A DNA stretch of 37,016 nucleotides from Lachnospiraceae bacterium (GTDB taxonomy: Bacteria > Bacillota > Clostridia > Lachnospirales > Lachnospiraceae): contig JAFZOW010000099.1 in NCBI GenBank assembly GCA_017552715.1, positions 1 to 37,016 on the forward strand, given 5' to 3'. Under the pieces are notes generated by a model. The model saw nothing but the letters and a program-made list of their open reading frames with translations. It ran no database searches and was not told the DNA's origin. The translations under genes were made by a program, and so were the position numbers. Shown one piece after another: positions 8,791 to 16,767 of the stretch; position 1 is the stretch's first letter; every line of letters begins with the position of its first letter.

Positions 8791-9624
8791 ATGTCAAAGC
8801 AAAGCACGAATCAGAAACTACAGTTCCAAAACGCCACCGGTCCGATCCGTATCCGTATGACCAATGACTATTTGTTCAAGGCCACGCTTCAGTCTGACTC
8901 ATTTGCCCTTGCAGGACTCAGTGCAGCCTTGCTGCATCTTCCCCCGGAGAACATCCAGCGCGTTGAGGTTACGAACCCATTCATCCTTGGTGAAGAATAT
9001 GAAGAAAAAAACATCGTCCTGGATGTGAAGGTATGCTTAAACAACAATACACGGCTGGATCTGGAGATGCAGGTTGCCAACTACCATGACTGGCCGGAGC
9101 GATCTACATATTATGCCTGCCGAAATTTTGCAAGACTTCACCGCGGAGAAGAGTATCACGATGTAAAGCCATCTCATCAGATCGGTCTCCTCGATTTCTT
9201 CCCCTTCCCGGATCATCTTTCTTTTTACAGCACATACCGGCTCCGGGACGATACCAGCGGAAGGCTTTATACCGACAAATTCAGCATCCGTGTCCTGGAA
9301 CTCAATAACGTTTCCCTTGCGACAGAGGAGGATAAACGCTATAATATAGACAAATGGGCCAGATTATATAAAGCTGAAACCTGGGAGGATGTCAAAATGA
9401 TCGCATCAGAGGATCCGGCGATCTTTGCCGCCGCAAACACCATATATAAGCTCTCGGAAGACGAGCGCATCCGCGAGCAATGCGAAGCACGCGAAGATTT
9501 TCTCCGGCGCGAACTGGCGACTCGAAGGGAACTGGAAGAGCTGAACAGGCTGAAAACCGAAAACGCCCAGCAAGCCGCTGAGATTGCCCGCCTCAGAGCC
9601 CTGCTTGCCGAAAAAGAAAAGTAA
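8791..9624 (+). CDS. Rpn-family PD-(D/E)XK nuclease / putative transposase
   Basis: The product of 277 residues belongs to the Rpn (recombination-promoting nuclease) or PD-(D/E)XK transposase-like family, to judge from TNDYLFKATL near the N-terminus, an ILGEEYEEKNIVLDVKV strand, and the following LDLEMQV segment. These supply the D...ExQ form of the nuclease motif. The phrases WPERSTYYACRNFARL and YHDVKPSHQIGLLDF are also typical of the family. The last 60 residues are a Glu/Arg/Leu-rich coiled coil. The ATG at 8791 is chosen because AGGAG sits 7 bases upstream; an in-frame ATG at 8746 would add 15 unsupported residues. It is the only plus-strand gene and has its own promoter and terminator. 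Family members cut DNA and stimulate RecA-independent recombination, and they are often scattered as mobile or domesticated genes. Confidence 0.9.
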   Translation: MSKQSTNQKLQFQNATGPIRIRMTNDYLFKATLQSDSFALAGLSAALLHLPPENIQRVEVTNPFILGEEYEEKNIVLDVKVCLNNNTRLDLEMQVANYHDWPERSTYYACRNFARLHRGEEYHDVKPSHQIGLLDFFPFPDHLSFYSTYRLRDDTSGRLYTDKFSIRVLELNNVSLATEEDKRYNIDKWARLYKAETWEDVKMIASEDPAIFAAANTIYKLSEDERIREQCEAREDFLRRELATRRELEELNRLKTENAQQAAEIARLRALLAEKEK

Positions 9625-9665
9625 CATCCCAAAGAAAGCCAGAAGTAGATATTTATATGATCAGT

Positions 9666-9708
9666 AAAAAAGGAACCGCATCCTGCGACACGGTTCCTTT
9701 CTTTTTAC
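9666..9708. terminator. Bidirectional intrinsic terminator
   Basis: A 10-bp stem (AAAGGAACCG at 9669-9678 pairing with CGGTTCCTTT at 9691-9700) encloses a 12-base loop. It is flanked by A's on the left and CTTTTT on the right, so it can stop both the plus-strand Rpn gene and the minus-strand solute-binding-protein gene that converge here. Confidence 0.85.
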
Positions 9709-9751
9709 TTTTGTTCTTCAGCAGTATGATCTGTTCGCTCTCTGCTTCTGC

Positions 9752-11287
9752 TTAGTTTCCGTTAGCAGCGTCAACCTTAGCCTGCCAGCTCTCAACGATA
9801 GCGTCAACAGCCTCGGAAACCTTAGCTTCACCGTTGATACCCCAGATCAGATCGGGACCGGTCTGCAGGTCGGGGATCATGCCGGCATAAGAAACCATAC
9901 CGTGAGCGGTCTCACTCATCATAGGCAGGGTCTCATCCAGAGCTCTCTGGTCAAAGATACCGGAACGGGCGCGGGATACGATGCTGTTCTCCTCCTCGAT
10001 CTCGGGGGGAACTTCGAACCATACATCATATGCGAAAGCAATGTTCCAGGCCTTCTCGGCATCATAGCAGCCGGGGATCAGAGCAGGGTTGTTGCTCCAA
10101 CGATTCAGGTTGGTCTTTGCATTCGGGCCGTAAGGCATCATTACGAAGCCGGCGTCAAAGCTGATGTCAGCCAGGAAGTTACCGGGAGTACCGGCATACT
10201 CCTGCTCAAGCAGGAAGCAGGCATCACCGTTCTTCCAGGAATCCTTGTAGTAATCCCAAGGAGCATCCTGCATGGTGCCGTCTTCACCCTGTACCTGAGG
10301 ATCCTTATGACGATATTCCTTGATCATCTTGTTAGCGAACTCAAGAGCATCAAGGGTAGGCTGCTCGTTAACCTTCAGAACATACTTGCCGGAACCGTCC
10401 TTACCTACCATCTCAGCGTTGTTGGAGTAGATGAAGGCTTCAACAGCACCACCGGTGTTAGCAGTCCAGCCTGCTACATCAGCAATACCATCGTTATCGT
10501 TATCCTTCTGTACATCCTTACAGATGGCTTCGAAAGCATCCCAGGTCCACTTGCCGTCCTTCTGCAGATCATAGATCTCGTCAGCGGTATGGCCGCCGTC
10601 TTCCAGAAGCTTCTTGTTGAAGTATACACCGTCACGAGGCTCAGCAATGCTGCCGTAGAAAGCGTAAACGCCGCCATTGTAGCTGTACTGCTCGTTCAGT
10701 CTGTTCTGGGTGTACTTGTGATCGTTGAAATCAAGGCAATCCAGAGTGGACAGATCATACATCTGACCGTTACGCATTGCTGCGGTCATTTCGTTACAGT
10801 CACGAACGGTGAAGACATAAGCCTTGTCATCACCACCGGTGGTAACGTAATCTACGAACTGCTGAGGAGCATTGCCCCAGTCGCAGTTATCTACGATACC
10901 CTGGCTGAGCTTGAAGTTGTACTTCTCCATAGCCCACTCACGATACTCGCGGATCTCTGCCTCGTAGCTGCTCAGAGTGTCAGGATCAGCCTGCATGATA
11001 TCGGTCTCGTCGGTGGAGAACCAGTCACGGATGACGATCTCCATGCCGCCCAGGTCGATGGCGCTGCCATCGGGCTTGGTACGTACGGTGTAAGGCTCAA
11101 CCTCTTCATCCGTACCGGGATCGGTGGTACCGGGATCCGTGGTGCCGGGATCCGTGGTGCCGGGATCCGTGGTGGTTCCAGGATCGGTCGTACCGGGAGT
11201 CGGCTGCGCATCGCCGCCGCTCGAGCAGGCTGCCATGTTAAAGGCCATCACAGCAGCGAGAGCAACAGGTACAAATTTCCTTTTCAT
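9752..11287 (-). CDS. Carbohydrate ABC importer solute-binding lipoprotein
   Basis: This 511-residue extracellular binding protein (family 1, MalE/LplA-like) begins with a lipoprotein signal peptide ending NMAAC (Cys21). A flexible linker built from DPGTT repeats (about residues 30-60) follows, then a bilobal binding domain. Typical features are GVYFNKKLLEDGG, the segment KDGKWTWDAFEAICKDV, a calcium-site-like DNDNDGIADVAGW stretch, and CFLLEQEYAGTPGNF in the second half. It lies downstream of two permease genes, reversed from the usual binding-protein-first order, and has its own promoter. It most likely delivers an oligosaccharide to the permeases encoded at 11427-13329. The exact ligand cannot be read from the sequence; the enzyme neighbours suggest a uronic-acid-bearing xylan fragment. 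Confidence 0.92.
   Translation of the reverse strand: MKRKFVPVALAAVMAFNMAACSSGGDAQPTPGTTDPGTTTDPGTTDPGTTDPGTTDPGTDEEVEPYTVRTKPDGSAIDLGGMEIVIRDWFSTDETDIMQADPDTLSSYEAEIREYREWAMEKYNFKLSQGIVDNCDWGNAPQQFVDYVTTGGDDKAYVFTVRDCNEMTAAMRNGQMYDLSTLDCLDFNDHKYTQNRLNEQYSYNGGVYAFYGSIAEPRDGVYFNKKLLEDGGHTADEIYDLQKDGKWTWDAFEAICKDVQKDNDNDGIADVAGWTANTGGAVEAFIYSNNAEMVGKDGSGKYVLKVNEQPTLDALEFANKMIKEYRHKDPQVQGEDGTMQDAPWDYYKDSWKNGDACFLLEQEYAGTPGNFLADISFDAGFVMMPYGPNAKTNLNRWSNNPALIPGCYDAEKAWNIAFAYDVWFEVPPEIEEENSIVSRARSGIFDQRALDETLPMMSETAHGMVSYAGMIPDLQTGPDLIWGINGEAKVSEAVDAIVESWQAKVDAANGN
11111..11188. repeat. 15-bp tandem repeat encoding DPGTT linker
   Basis: Near-identical 15-base units (GGTGCCGGGATCCGT and variants at 11111, 11126, 11141 and 11156, then an 18-base unit at 11171) encode the repeated Asp-Pro-Gly-Thr-Thr spacer between the lipid anchor and the binding domain. 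Such exact repeats are prone to copy-number change. Confidence 0.85.
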
Positions 11288-11330
11288 ACTTTTCTACCCT
11301 CCATTGTTTTTTTGCTTATACTGACCGTTT

Positions 11331-11340
11331 GGGTATACCC
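11331..11340. other. 10-bp perfect palindrome in the binding-protein leader
   Basis: GGGTATACCC lies between the promoter and the start codon of the lipoprotein gene. It could be an operator half or a chance palindrome; no regulator gene is nearby to support either reading. Confidence 0.25.
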
Positions 11341-11360
11341 TCCCGGCTGTAACCATTCAT

Positions 11361-11389
11361 ATAATATCGCAAGTCTGAACAAAAATCAA
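11361..11389 (-). promoter_or_regulatory. Promoter of the solute-binding lipoprotein gene
   Basis: On the minus strand TTGATT (11389-11384) and TATTAT (11366-11361) are spaced by exactly 17 bases. The transcript would start near 11354, about 67 bases before the ATG. A GGAGGG ribosome binding site precedes the ATG at 11287. This promoter would allow the binding protein to be made in excess over the permeases, as is usual for such systems. Confidence 0.65.
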
Positions 11390-11398
11390 TACATTATT

Positions 11399-11420
11399 CA
11401 AAATTTGTTCAAAATTTGTT
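11399..11420. repeat. Two perfect 11-bp direct repeats upstream of the binding-protein promoter
   Basis: CAAAATTTGTT occurs at 11399-11409 and again directly at 11410-11420, with a further GAACAAA-type word overlapping the -35 region near 11377. The pair lies just upstream of the -35 box, immediately after the permease stop codon. One helical turn of spacing makes an activator or repressor site possible; it may also be an AT-rich UP-like element. Confidence 0.5.
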
Positions 11421-11426
11421 CATTAT

Positions 11427-12425
11427 TTACATCTTGATACCACTGGATGCGATACTCTCCACAAATTTCCTCTGTGCGAAGAGATAAAGGACGATCAGCG
11501 GCCCTACCACCATCAGGGTACCGGTGGACAGGATACAGTTGGAATAGGCTATGGAAACCGCCACCTTCTCACCTGTCAGACGCTGGATATACACACCCAG
11601 GGAATCCACCACCGTGGATATACTGGTGCTTACCAGTCGCTTGCCGCCCAGGAACATGGATGCGTAGAAACCGTCCGTCCACTGCCACACAAAGGAGAAA
11701 AGGAAGCAGGAGGTGATGATGGGCGTAGCTTCCGGAAGCATGATCTTCACAAAGGTCTTGAACATGCCGCAGCCGTCCACATAGGCTGCTTCTTCCATAT
11801 CCATGGGGATATTCCGGAAGAACTGGCGGATCATGTAGATATACAGACCATCCTTCAGACCCATGCAGCCGAAACACATCATATAATAAGGAATGATGGA
11901 TCCGCGAAGGTTCAGCGGCTCTCCCCTGATCAGCTTGAAGATACCGAAGATATCAAAGAAACGGAAGCGCAGGAAAAGCGAAGTGGAGATAACCTGCGGC
12001 GGGATAACGATGATCAGCATAACGAATGCAAACCACAGCTTCTTCAGAGGGAAACGGAAACGTGCAAAACCGTAACCCACCAGAGTACACATGGCGATCT
12101 GAATGATGGATGTGGTAAGGGAGATCACAAGGGAGTTGATGAAACTCGTCTTGTAGGTCATAACATCCGCTGCGATCTCGTAATTCTTCAGCGTAAAGTG
12201 CAGGGGGATGGAGATAACCACCGGATCAAAAAGATCCTCCTCCGTCATCAGACTGACCGAGATCTTGTTCAGTATGGGCTGAAGGATCAGGAAGCACAGA
12301 CCGAAGAGCAGAATGAACCTGCAGATGCTCACTGCGATGGCAGTAGCCTTTTTACGCAGCAGGTATCCTCCGGACTTTCGGTTCCGATCCCAGAAGGTGT
12401 CTTTTTGGATATCAACATTAATCAC
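11427..12425 (-). CDS. Carbohydrate ABC importer permease (MalG/YtcP type)
   Basis: The 332-residue integral membrane protein has six predicted TM helices and the inner-membrane-component EAA loop at about 210-231 (EEAAYVDGCGMFKTFVKIMLPEA), which docks the ATPase. It starts with GTG at 12425 behind AAGGGGG at 9 bases spacing, overlapping the upstream permease gene by 8 bases. It is about 50 residues longer than usual MalG-type permeases, with extra residues around 155-190 before the EAA loop. It pairs with the permease at 12418-13329. No ATPase is encoded in the cluster, so a shared MsmX-type ATPase is expected. Confidence 0.93.
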   Translation of the reverse strand: MINVDIQKDTFWDRNRKSGGYLLRKKATAIAVSICRFILLFGLCFLILQPILNKISVSLMTEEDLFDPVVISIPLHFTLKNYEIAADVMTYKTSFINSLVISLTTSIIQIAMCTLVGYGFARFRFPLKKLWFAFVMLIIVIPPQVISTSLFLRFRFFDIFGIFKLIRGEPLNLRGSIIPYYMMCFGCMGLKDGLYIYMIRQFFRNIPMDMEEAAYVDGCGMFKTFVKIMLPEATPIITSCFLFSFVWQWTDGFYASMFLGGKRLVSTSISTVVDSLGVYIQRLTGEKVAVSIAYSNCILSTGTLMVVGPLIVLYLFAQRKFVESIASSGIKM

Positions 12426-13329
12426 TGTAATATACCCCCTTAGAAATCCCTAACGAAGTGATGCCGACAAAGGCGATGACCACCACAAAGTAGACCCAGG
12501 TCATGGCCGAAGCGGTACCGTAGTCCTGCTTCGCCACCATGGTGGTGCTGATCTTGTCGATGACCTGATTATCCGAACGCATGCAGAAGTCTACCACGGT
12601 GTACACCCAGTTCACAAGGAAGAGGGAGCTGATCATGGGGAAGGTTACCTTCCAGAGACTTTCCCATGCGGTACAGCCTTCGATCTGGGCTGCCTCATAC
12701 ATACTGGCAGGTATGGTCTGCAGACCGGAAAGGAAGATGATGATCTGGATACCGCTGGCCATAGCCACGTCATAAATGTTATTGATAACTTCGAAGACCT
12801 TTTCAAAGGCTCTGGTACCTACGCCGGTAGTTCTCAGTATAGTCTGCAGGCCGGCGGTGATGCTGATACCCGAGGTGGTGGTCTCCACAGTCTGCTGCAG
12901 CTGAGCGATCAGCTGGTTATTGGATTCCAGACCCAGCATAACACCGGAGGAAAGGATGACCGGCAGGAAGAAGACCGCACGCACCAGTGCACGGCCCTGG
13001 AATTTCTGGTTCAGCACCAGGGAAACGAAGAAACTGAACACGATGATGGCGAAGGAATAGACCACCATTCGCAGCAGCTCCTCGGTGAGCAGACGGACAT
13101 ATTCCGGATCCACACGGAAAGCGTAGATATAATTGTTATATCCGCACCAGTGAAGGTTGAAGATACCGGCTCCCAGCTCTACCGTGGTAAAACTCATATA
13201 GAGAGACTGCAGGAAGGGCCTCAGCATAAAGAGCAGGAAACCCAGTATGAACGGAAGGATGAACAGATAACCTGCTCTGGCCTTTCGTTTCTCCAGTCCT
13301 ACCAGTCTTTTTTTCTTTTTCTTTTCCAT
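12418..13329 (-). CDS. Carbohydrate ABC importer permease (MalF/LplB type)
   Basis: The 303-residue permease opens with a Lys-rich cytoplasmic end, then GYLFILPFILGFLLF as TM1. The EAA loop lies at about 211-231 (YEAAQIEGCTAWESLWKVTFP). The stretch from about 135 to 190, between the third and fourth membrane helices, is enlarged (ESNNQLIAQLQQTVETTTSG and on) compared with ordinary MalF-type subunits lacking a P2 domain. The ATG at 13329 is preferred over a TTG two codons upstream because AGAGAGG lies 8-9 bases before it. It forms the heterodimeric channel with the next gene's product. Ligand specificity is inferred only from neighbours. Confidence 0.92.
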   Translation of the reverse strand: MEKKKKKRLVGLEKRKARAGYLFILPFILGFLLFMLRPFLQSLYMSFTTVELGAGIFNLHWCGYNNYIYAFRVDPEYVRLLTEELLRMVVYSFAIIVFSFFVSLVLNQKFQGRALVRAVFFLPVILSSGVMLGLESNNQLIAQLQQTVETTTSGISITAGLQTILRTTGVGTRAFEKVFEVINNIYDVAMASGIQIIIFLSGLQTIPASMYEAAQIEGCTAWESLWKVTFPMISSLFLVNWVYTVVDFCMRSDNQVIDKISTTMVAKQDYGTASAMTWVYFVVVIAFVGITSLGISKGVYYSD

Positions 13330-13365
13330 GTTCAAAGCCTCTCTTTATCCGTAAATACTGTGAGC

Positions 13366-16014
13366 TCAGCGTACGACCACATAATCCCTGGTGGGAACTT
13401 CCGTGCCGTCTTCCGCCGTATAATCTTCGGTAAAGCTGTAATTCACATATACCTTGGTTCCGTCCGCGAAGGTGGTGCAGCGTACATAATCCGTCAGCAC
13501 TTCATGATCGCTCATCTCCTGCTTGAAGCAGTGTCCCAGTTCATCATTGTAGCGGGTGCACATATCGATCAGGCGGGTACGCCATGCGGCATATTCGCAG
13601 CCGTAATACTCGGAATACAGGGTCTTCTGCAGAACGAAGGAGCTCTCGCTCATCAGGGTAAAGTACAGACCTGCACCGTATTCGGCACTGCGCAGCAGCT
13701 CTTCCTGGTCATCGCCGCAGATATTGATGGGATTACCGGTGTAATCGATATATCCGTGGATGGCGATCTGGTAGAAAGGAACATTGTGATCGATGATAGT
13801 ATATTCGCTTCCCTTCAGATCCATATTGGTGATCATGTCCACGTAAGGTACGGCATAATCGTTACCCATGTTGATCATGACCTTCTTGTCATCCATTGAC
13901 TTTAAGAGCTCTGTATTTTTATTTTTCACATCCTCACGGCTGTGCATTTCCTTACGATAGAAATCGGAGGACAGATCCATACCGATATCCTGGAAGGATA
14001 CGCCGGTACCGTAGCTTCCCGCAGCCGCCACCAGGTTGTTGGCCATCTCCATGGCCAGACCGGTATGCAGCAGATAATAGCTCTTGAAGCCTTCGCGGGC
14101 TGCGTAGGTCACGTGACTGTAATTGAAGAGCTCCGCACGCTCCTTGGTCAGCAGTCTGGCAGCATCCCGATAAGAGATGAAGCCGTTAAAGATATTACTG
14201 CGGTGCTCGTACTGGGTGATACCGTCAAGGTAAAGATCCACACCCAGATTGGAAGCCGTGGTGGCCAGATTCTTCAGATCGTTCTTGGAACCCAGCTGCC
14301 AGATGGGATTGACACTGGTCAGGATCTTCTGATCCACACCGCCGTTGCACCAGCCCGTATATTTTACGGAAAGCTTACCGATGGGCAGTGAATTCAGGTC
14401 TTTGATGATATCCTCAGCATCCTTGAACTTCGTCAGCTTCAAAGGCAGGGATACGGGAACACCCAGCACCTGCTGCACCTTATCCACAGCGCCGACGAGC
14501 TCCACGGCTACGGGGGCCTGCTCATCTTCGTTCAGAGTCATATAATCGCCGTAGTTACTCTCCAGATAATCCCTGTAGGCATAGGCCATATCCACATAAT
14601 CCGTGGAATCCAGGAAACGGTAGCGCTGTACGATCTTCTCATCCCTGGGGATATTGGTCTGATACGAGTATACAGCGGAACTGGACATATTCGCGATCTC
14701 GAACTCTTCCTTCGGGCAGAGGGTATATTCCGCGTCTACATAGTTGTAATCATTCAGCTTCCCGCCGATGAAGGCCTTGACGGCTGCATAGGAAGTACCG
14801 TCTTCCATGATGCAGAGGAAGGAGCCGTCCCCGCAGGAGTGACCGTAAGTGTTGAAATAAGCACGGGTGTTATGTATCACATATCTGCGGCGCTGGCACA
14901 TATCCCAGCCGTAGACATTGGCATAATAGTTGTTCTGTGCGACCTTGCCGTTGTTGTATTCGATGATGCCGCCGCCGCCTTCGGGCACCAGCATAAAGCC
15001 TTCATCCTCTTTGCCGCCGGCTCCGAAATAAGGAAGCGGGGTCAGGAGGGTGATAGGCGCGCTGGGATCGAACTCCAGCTTATCAAAGGGAACTTCCACA
15101 ACCAGATCATCCCCTTCCAGACGAAGGTCCATCTCCACATTGAACAGCTGGTTTTCTTCATCGGATTCGGACTCATCCAGAGCCTTATCCGCTTCGTACT
15201 CTTCATAGGTGTAGCCCGCCTCTTCCATGGCGGCTTCGATCACCTGCTTACGGTCTTCTCTGGCATTGGCCTTCAGCACATACACCGGCTCGGTAGCCAG
15301 GATGGGATACTGGGCAAGCAGGGCTTCCTTGTCGTCACCCTTCTTGAGCTTGTTGATATCGTACTTTTTGTACATATCCTTGACCAGGGAAGCCTTGTTC
15401 TTTTCCATCTTATCACGCAGGGCATCCATCTCAGCCACACGCTTCACCTTGGGGATGATGTACTCACGCTCCACCTTACCCAGAGTATATTTTAAGTTGA
15501 TGCCGTTCTCCACCTGCTCGATCTCATAGATGGAATTATCCACGCTGTAGGCTTTGGTATCGTAAATGGTCTCCAGACCGCTCTTGATACCGAAGGTCAG
15601 CAGCAGATTGGACTGCATGCGGCTCTTTTCATCGGAAAGGGCACGGCTGTCACTGTCCGCATCTTTGATATAGGAAGACCACTCTTTACCGGTGGACTTC
15701 TTGGTCACGGTAAAGTAAGTGGTAGCCGGATCCATGGTAAGGATGAGTTCGTCATTCTCCACCACGATGGGGGTCTCCGGATCCCCTTCAAATCCATAAG
15801 GTATGATCTTCACCGTTTCATCCTGGGGATTGACAAATTTGATTATGGCAAATACACCCAGTCCTATCAGAGCCAGGAAGCAGACCGGGAAGATCAGGCT
15901 TTTCAGGAAATCTCGGATCGCATTATTGCGCTCCACATTTCCTTCACCCCTTACTCTTCTGACCTTGGGCGCTTTTATCGGTTTTTCCTTTTTTTCCTTC
16001 TTTTCCTTACTCAT
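13366..16014 (-). CDS. DUF5696-like large membrane-anchored protein with probable glycosidase-like barrel
   Basis: The 882-residue protein has a basic N-terminus, a single TM anchor at about 41-61, and a large extracellular part. Residues 85-190 and 290-480 look like a beta-sandwich, interrupted by a charged helical insertion (about 190-290). Residues 500-840 contain spaced strand motifs such as KYTGWCNGG (551), GVDLYLDGIT (591), GVSFQDIGMDLSSD (671) and VMINMGNDYAVPYVD (712), a pattern expected of a TIM barrel. The end (TKVYVNYS, about 853-860) is strand-like. I recognise it as DUF5696-type, a family that recurs beside sugar importers. A glycosidase fold related to GH101/GH129 is an inference from the sandwich-barrel-sandwich order and the Asp-rich strand ends, and no catalytic pair is proven. 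It lies between YIP1 and a permease pair in one operon, with AGGAG before the ATG. Confidence 0.75.
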   Translation of the reverse strand: MSKEKKEKKEKPIKAPKVRRVRGEGNVERNNAIRDFLKSLIFPVCFLALIGLGVFAIIKFVNPQDETVKIIPYGFEGDPETPIVVENDELILTMDPATTYFTVTKKSTGKEWSSYIKDADSDSRALSDEKSRMQSNLLLTFGIKSGLETIYDTKAYSVDNSIYEIEQVENGINLKYTLGKVEREYIIPKVKRVAEMDALRDKMEKNKASLVKDMYKKYDINKLKKGDDKEALLAQYPILATEPVYVLKANAREDRKQVIEAAMEEAGYTYEEYEADKALDESESDEENQLFNVEMDLRLEGDDLVVEVPFDKLEFDPSAPITLLTPLPYFGAGGKEDEGFMLVPEGGGGIIEYNNGKVAQNNYYANVYGWDMCQRRRYVIHNTRAYFNTYGHSCGDGSFLCIMEDGTSYAAVKAFIGGKLNDYNYVDAEYTLCPKEEFEIANMSSSAVYSYQTNIPRDEKIVQRYRFLDSTDYVDMAYAYRDYLESNYGDYMTLNEDEQAPVAVELVGAVDKVQQVLGVPVSLPLKLTKFKDAEDIIKDLNSLPIGKLSVKYTGWCNGGVDQKILTSVNPIWQLGSKNDLKNLATTASNLGVDLYLDGITQYEHRSNIFNGFISYRDAARLLTKERAELFNYSHVTYAAREGFKSYYLLHTGLAMEMANNLVAAAGSYGTGVSFQDIGMDLSSDFYRKEMHSREDVKNKNTELLKSMDDKKVMINMGNDYAVPYVDMITNMDLKGSEYTIIDHNVPFYQIAIHGYIDYTGNPINICGDDQEELLRSAEYGAGLYFTLMSESSFVLQKTLYSEYYGCEYAAWRTRLIDMCTRYNDELGHCFKQEMSDHEVLTDYVRCTTFADGTKVYVNYSFTEDYTAEDGTEVPTRDYVVVR

Positions 16015-16065
16015 GGCAACTCCTGTTATCTGTTAGTATGCTTTTGCAGCCGCTGATATATCCTT

Positions 16066-16755
16066 TTACATTCGGTACATCAGCTCTCGGCCGATGGAGA
16101 TAAAGTAAGATACACCCTGTGTGACCATACTGAAGAAGATCATCAGCAGGAAGATCATGACCAGCACCGCTGCGACGGATGCTATGGTAAAGAGCAGGGT
16201 CTTGGCTGCCGAATAGGCGTGTACCTGACCCATGCCGCATATGATCAGTATCAGACACCAGACAAGCGAAAGTACACTCAATACCGAGTAGAACTGTCCT
16301 TCCTGTATGGTAACAAAGTTACTTACGATCATCAGAGGGATCTGGATCAGCGGATAAGGGAGCATGCCGTAGCAGGTTCCTATATATACGTCGCCCAGAC
16401 GTCCTTTACCGTCGAAGAGCGTGGTCAGCGCCCAGTTACCCACCACCCAGAGGGACAGGGGGAAGATGATACTGGCGATGTAGAGGAAGATGTTGATATC
16501 CTCCCAATATACCTGGAGGAACAGGAAGCTGGTATATTTCAGCTTGATGATACGGGTAAAGATCGCAAGGATCAGGATCGTATTTGCCGCAGCAAGGCTG
16601 CCCCTGTGTTCATGGGTCAGTTTCCAGAAACCGTCCAGGGGATGGGAAATACAATAGAAGCCGAATTTCAGCGTCTCCTTGTAGCGGGCGAGGTTTGCCG
16701 CACGCCTTTCCCTTCTGTCCTCTTTACTCTCTTTTTTTCTGTAAGCTCTGCTCAT
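16066..16755 (-). CDS. YIP1-family integral membrane protein
   Basis: The 229-residue protein has a charged N-terminal 30 residues (many Lys, Arg and Glu), then five predicted TM helices. The segment GFYCISHPLDGFWKLTHEHRGSL leads into TM1; LWVVGNWALTTLFDGKGRLGDVYIGTCYGMLPYPL is the family hallmark between TM2 and TM3. YIP1 proteins in bacteria have no settled function. The gene sits 12 bases after the NHL/TPR gene and 51 bases before the DUF5696-like gene in the same operon, suggesting that the three act as a membrane assembly with the importers. Confidence 0.82.
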   Translation of the reverse strand: MSRAYRKKESKEDRRERRAANLARYKETLKFGFYCISHPLDGFWKLTHEHRGSLAAANTILILAIFTRIIKLKYTSFLFLQVYWEDINIFLYIASIIFPLSLWVVGNWALTTLFDGKGRLGDVYIGTCYGMLPYPLIQIPLMIVSNFVTIQEGQFYSVLSVLSLVWCLILIICGMGQVHAYSAAKTLLFTIASVAAVLVMIFLLMIFFSMVTQGVSYFISIGRELMYRM

Positions 16756-16767
16756 AAAGGTCCACCT

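Noticed and set aside
11111-11188. CRISPR-like array
   Set aside because: The 15-bp units have no spacers and are in frame within a protein linker.
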